From the NCBI RefSeq assembly GCF_012927325.1, contig NZ_JABBGI010000007.1, positions 62,001 through 126,000 on the forward strand: a stretch of 64,000 nucleotides of DNA. The letters are read 5' to 3'. The position numbers and the translations under genes are program-made. The DNA comes from Chryseobacterium antibioticum. Lineage in GTDB: Bacteria; Bacteroidota; Bacteroidia; Flavobacteriales; Weeksellaceae. A model generated the notes under the pieces. It had not been told where the DNA came from and did not search any database. It worked only from the letters and a program-made list of their open reading frames with translations. Below, one piece after another: positions 63,020 to 64,000 of the stretch (positions are counted from its first letter, which is position 1; every line of letters starts with the position of its first letter).

Positions 63020-64000
63020 TTAAAATCCACTGTACGCAGGATCCCAGTCTTTCATAACCGGGTCGTAGCCGGCTTTTCTGATGCTGTTTTTCACTTCCTC
63101 CATGCTGCGTTCATCACTGGTTTCAAACTGTTCGAGAGATTCTACATCAACGGCATAACCTCCGGGATTTGTTTTTGAAGCTGCACTCATGGCTGTTGCT
63201 CCCAGTGATATAATGTTGTTCCTGAATTTTTCATTTTCTCTGGTCGATATGGAGATTTCCAGGTCTTCATTCCAGATTCTGTAGGCGCAGATCAGTTGCA
63301 ACAGGTCTTTATCTTCCATGATAAAATTAGGCTCAATAATTCCTTCTGCGGGCCTGAGTCTTGGAAAGGACACCGAAAAGCGGCTTTTCCAGTATTGTTT
63401 CTGGAGATAATCAATGTGAAAAGCATTAAAGAAACTGTCTACACGCCAGTCTTCCAGTCCAAGCAGAACTCCAAGCCCGATCTTATGAATTCCAGCTCTT
63501 CCAATCCTGTCCGGAGTATCTAAGCGGAAATGGAAATTGGATTTTTTCCCTTTGGGATGGTATTCTTTATACACTTCCTGATGATAAGTTTCCTGATACA
63601 CCAACACAGAATAAACACCTTCCTGATGCAGCTGGAGATATTCTTCTTCTGACAAAGGCTGTACCTCGATCGAGATATTGGCAAAATGAGGCTTCAGCAG
63701 ACGGACGGCATTCAGAAAGTAAGAAATTCCCACCGTTTTATTGGCTTCTCCACTTACTAACAGGAGGTGATTCACTCCCATAGATTTTAAAACAGAGCCT
63801 TCAATCATGAGCTCCGTATCAGAAAGGGTTTTCCTCCTTACGTCATTATCCAGACTGAAACCACAGTAGGTACAGATGTTCTGACATTCATTGCTGAGGT
63901 ACATGGGTGCATACAGCTGAATTGTCTTTCCAAAGCGTTTCTGGGTAAGCTGACGGGTCATTTTTGCCATCAGTTCAAGCTCCTGTGCAGCAGCAGGAGA
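63020..64000 (-). CDS. thiH: 2-iminoacetate synthase (tyrosine lyase), cut at the window edge
   Basis: 327 codons are in the window and the frame stays open to the right edge, so about 45 N-terminal residues are missing. The radical SAM motif CQNICTYC binds the iron-sulfur cluster. NHLLLVSGEANKTVG and GLGVLLGLEDWRVD are typical of ThiH. It splits tyrosine to give the glycine imine for the thiazole ring of thiamine, together with ThiG. Its neighbour thiF and the TPP riboswitch-controlled receptor in the same window fit a thiamine theme. The rest of the operon lies outside. Confidence 0.93.
   Translation of the reverse strand, partial: SPAAAQELELMAKMTRQLTQKRFGKTIQLYAPMYLSNECQNICTYCGFSLDNDVRRKTLSDTELMIEGSVLKSMGVNHLLLVSGEANKTVGISYFLNAVRLLKPHFANISIEVQPLSEEEYLQLHQEGVYSVLVYQETYHQEVYKEYHPKGKKSNFHFRLDTPDRIGRAGIHKIGLGVLLGLEDWRVDSFFNAFHIDYLQKQYWKSRFSVSFPRLRPAEGIIEPNFIMEDKDLLQLICAYRIWNEDLEISISTRENEKFRNNIISLGATAMSAASKTNPGGYAVDVESLEQFETSDERSMEEVKNSIRKAGYDPVMKDWDPAYSGF

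Overview
The window looks like chromosome of a flavobacterium of the Chryseobacterium type (Bacteroidota, Weeksellaceae). The grounds are AT-rich sequence, the Bacteroidota promoter -7 element TANNTTTG upstream of many genes, a T9SS type A sorting domain, several TonB-dependent receptors, flexirubin-type pigment genes at the left edge, and the ileS-dksA-lspA gene order. No tRNA, rRNA, CRISPR array, transposase or prophage was seen. The species assignment is inference; no database was searched.

Left part (1-43.5 kb), mostly housekeeping. A truncated aromatic amino acid lyase and a flavin-dependent halogenase-like enzyme (flexirubin-type), a PaaK-like adenylating ligase, an M23 peptidase, then ileS with a rare GIHH active-site motif, a DksA-like protein without zinc cysteines, lspA, SanA-like and lipoprotein genes. 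Next come trpS, an OmpR-type two-component system beside a PepSY-like protein, an ECF sigma factor, metK behind a SAM-II-type riboswitch, a divergent oxyR/katA pair, an enoyl-CoA hydratase - deaminase - xerD - NUDIX run, surface lipoproteins, a 2-hydroxyacid dehydrogenase, a GxxExxY gene in its own flanking repeats, a thioesterase and an HU-CCDC81 protein. A TonB receptor sits behind a TPP riboswitch, followed by two tandem but unrelated aconitases (acnB, acnA).

Accessory island (43.5-56.2 kb). An operon of a T9SS-sorted propeller-like protein, an RHS/YD-repeat protein and a full RHS protein with a C-terminal toxin-like tip is followed by a small membrane protein, the likely immunity protein. 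Downstream lie two promoterless, start-less RHS tip cassettes, each with its own tip and its own putative immunity gene. The first is nearly identical to the full gene over about 390 bp and then diverges. The second carries a ParB-like tip and lies between 175-bp direct repeats. The island ends in the 3' stump of an outer-membrane barrel gene. This looks like a tip-switching polymorphic toxin locus.

Right part (56.2-64 kb). Two divergent outer-membrane receptors flank a leader that holds an S-box-like RNA core and a Met/Cys-rich mini-ORF, suggesting sulfur-controlled uptake. The window ends in thiF and a truncated thiH of a thiamine operon, which fits the TPP-controlled receptor at 34-36.7 kb. 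A family of AACCATTAAG inverted repeats is scattered between genes.
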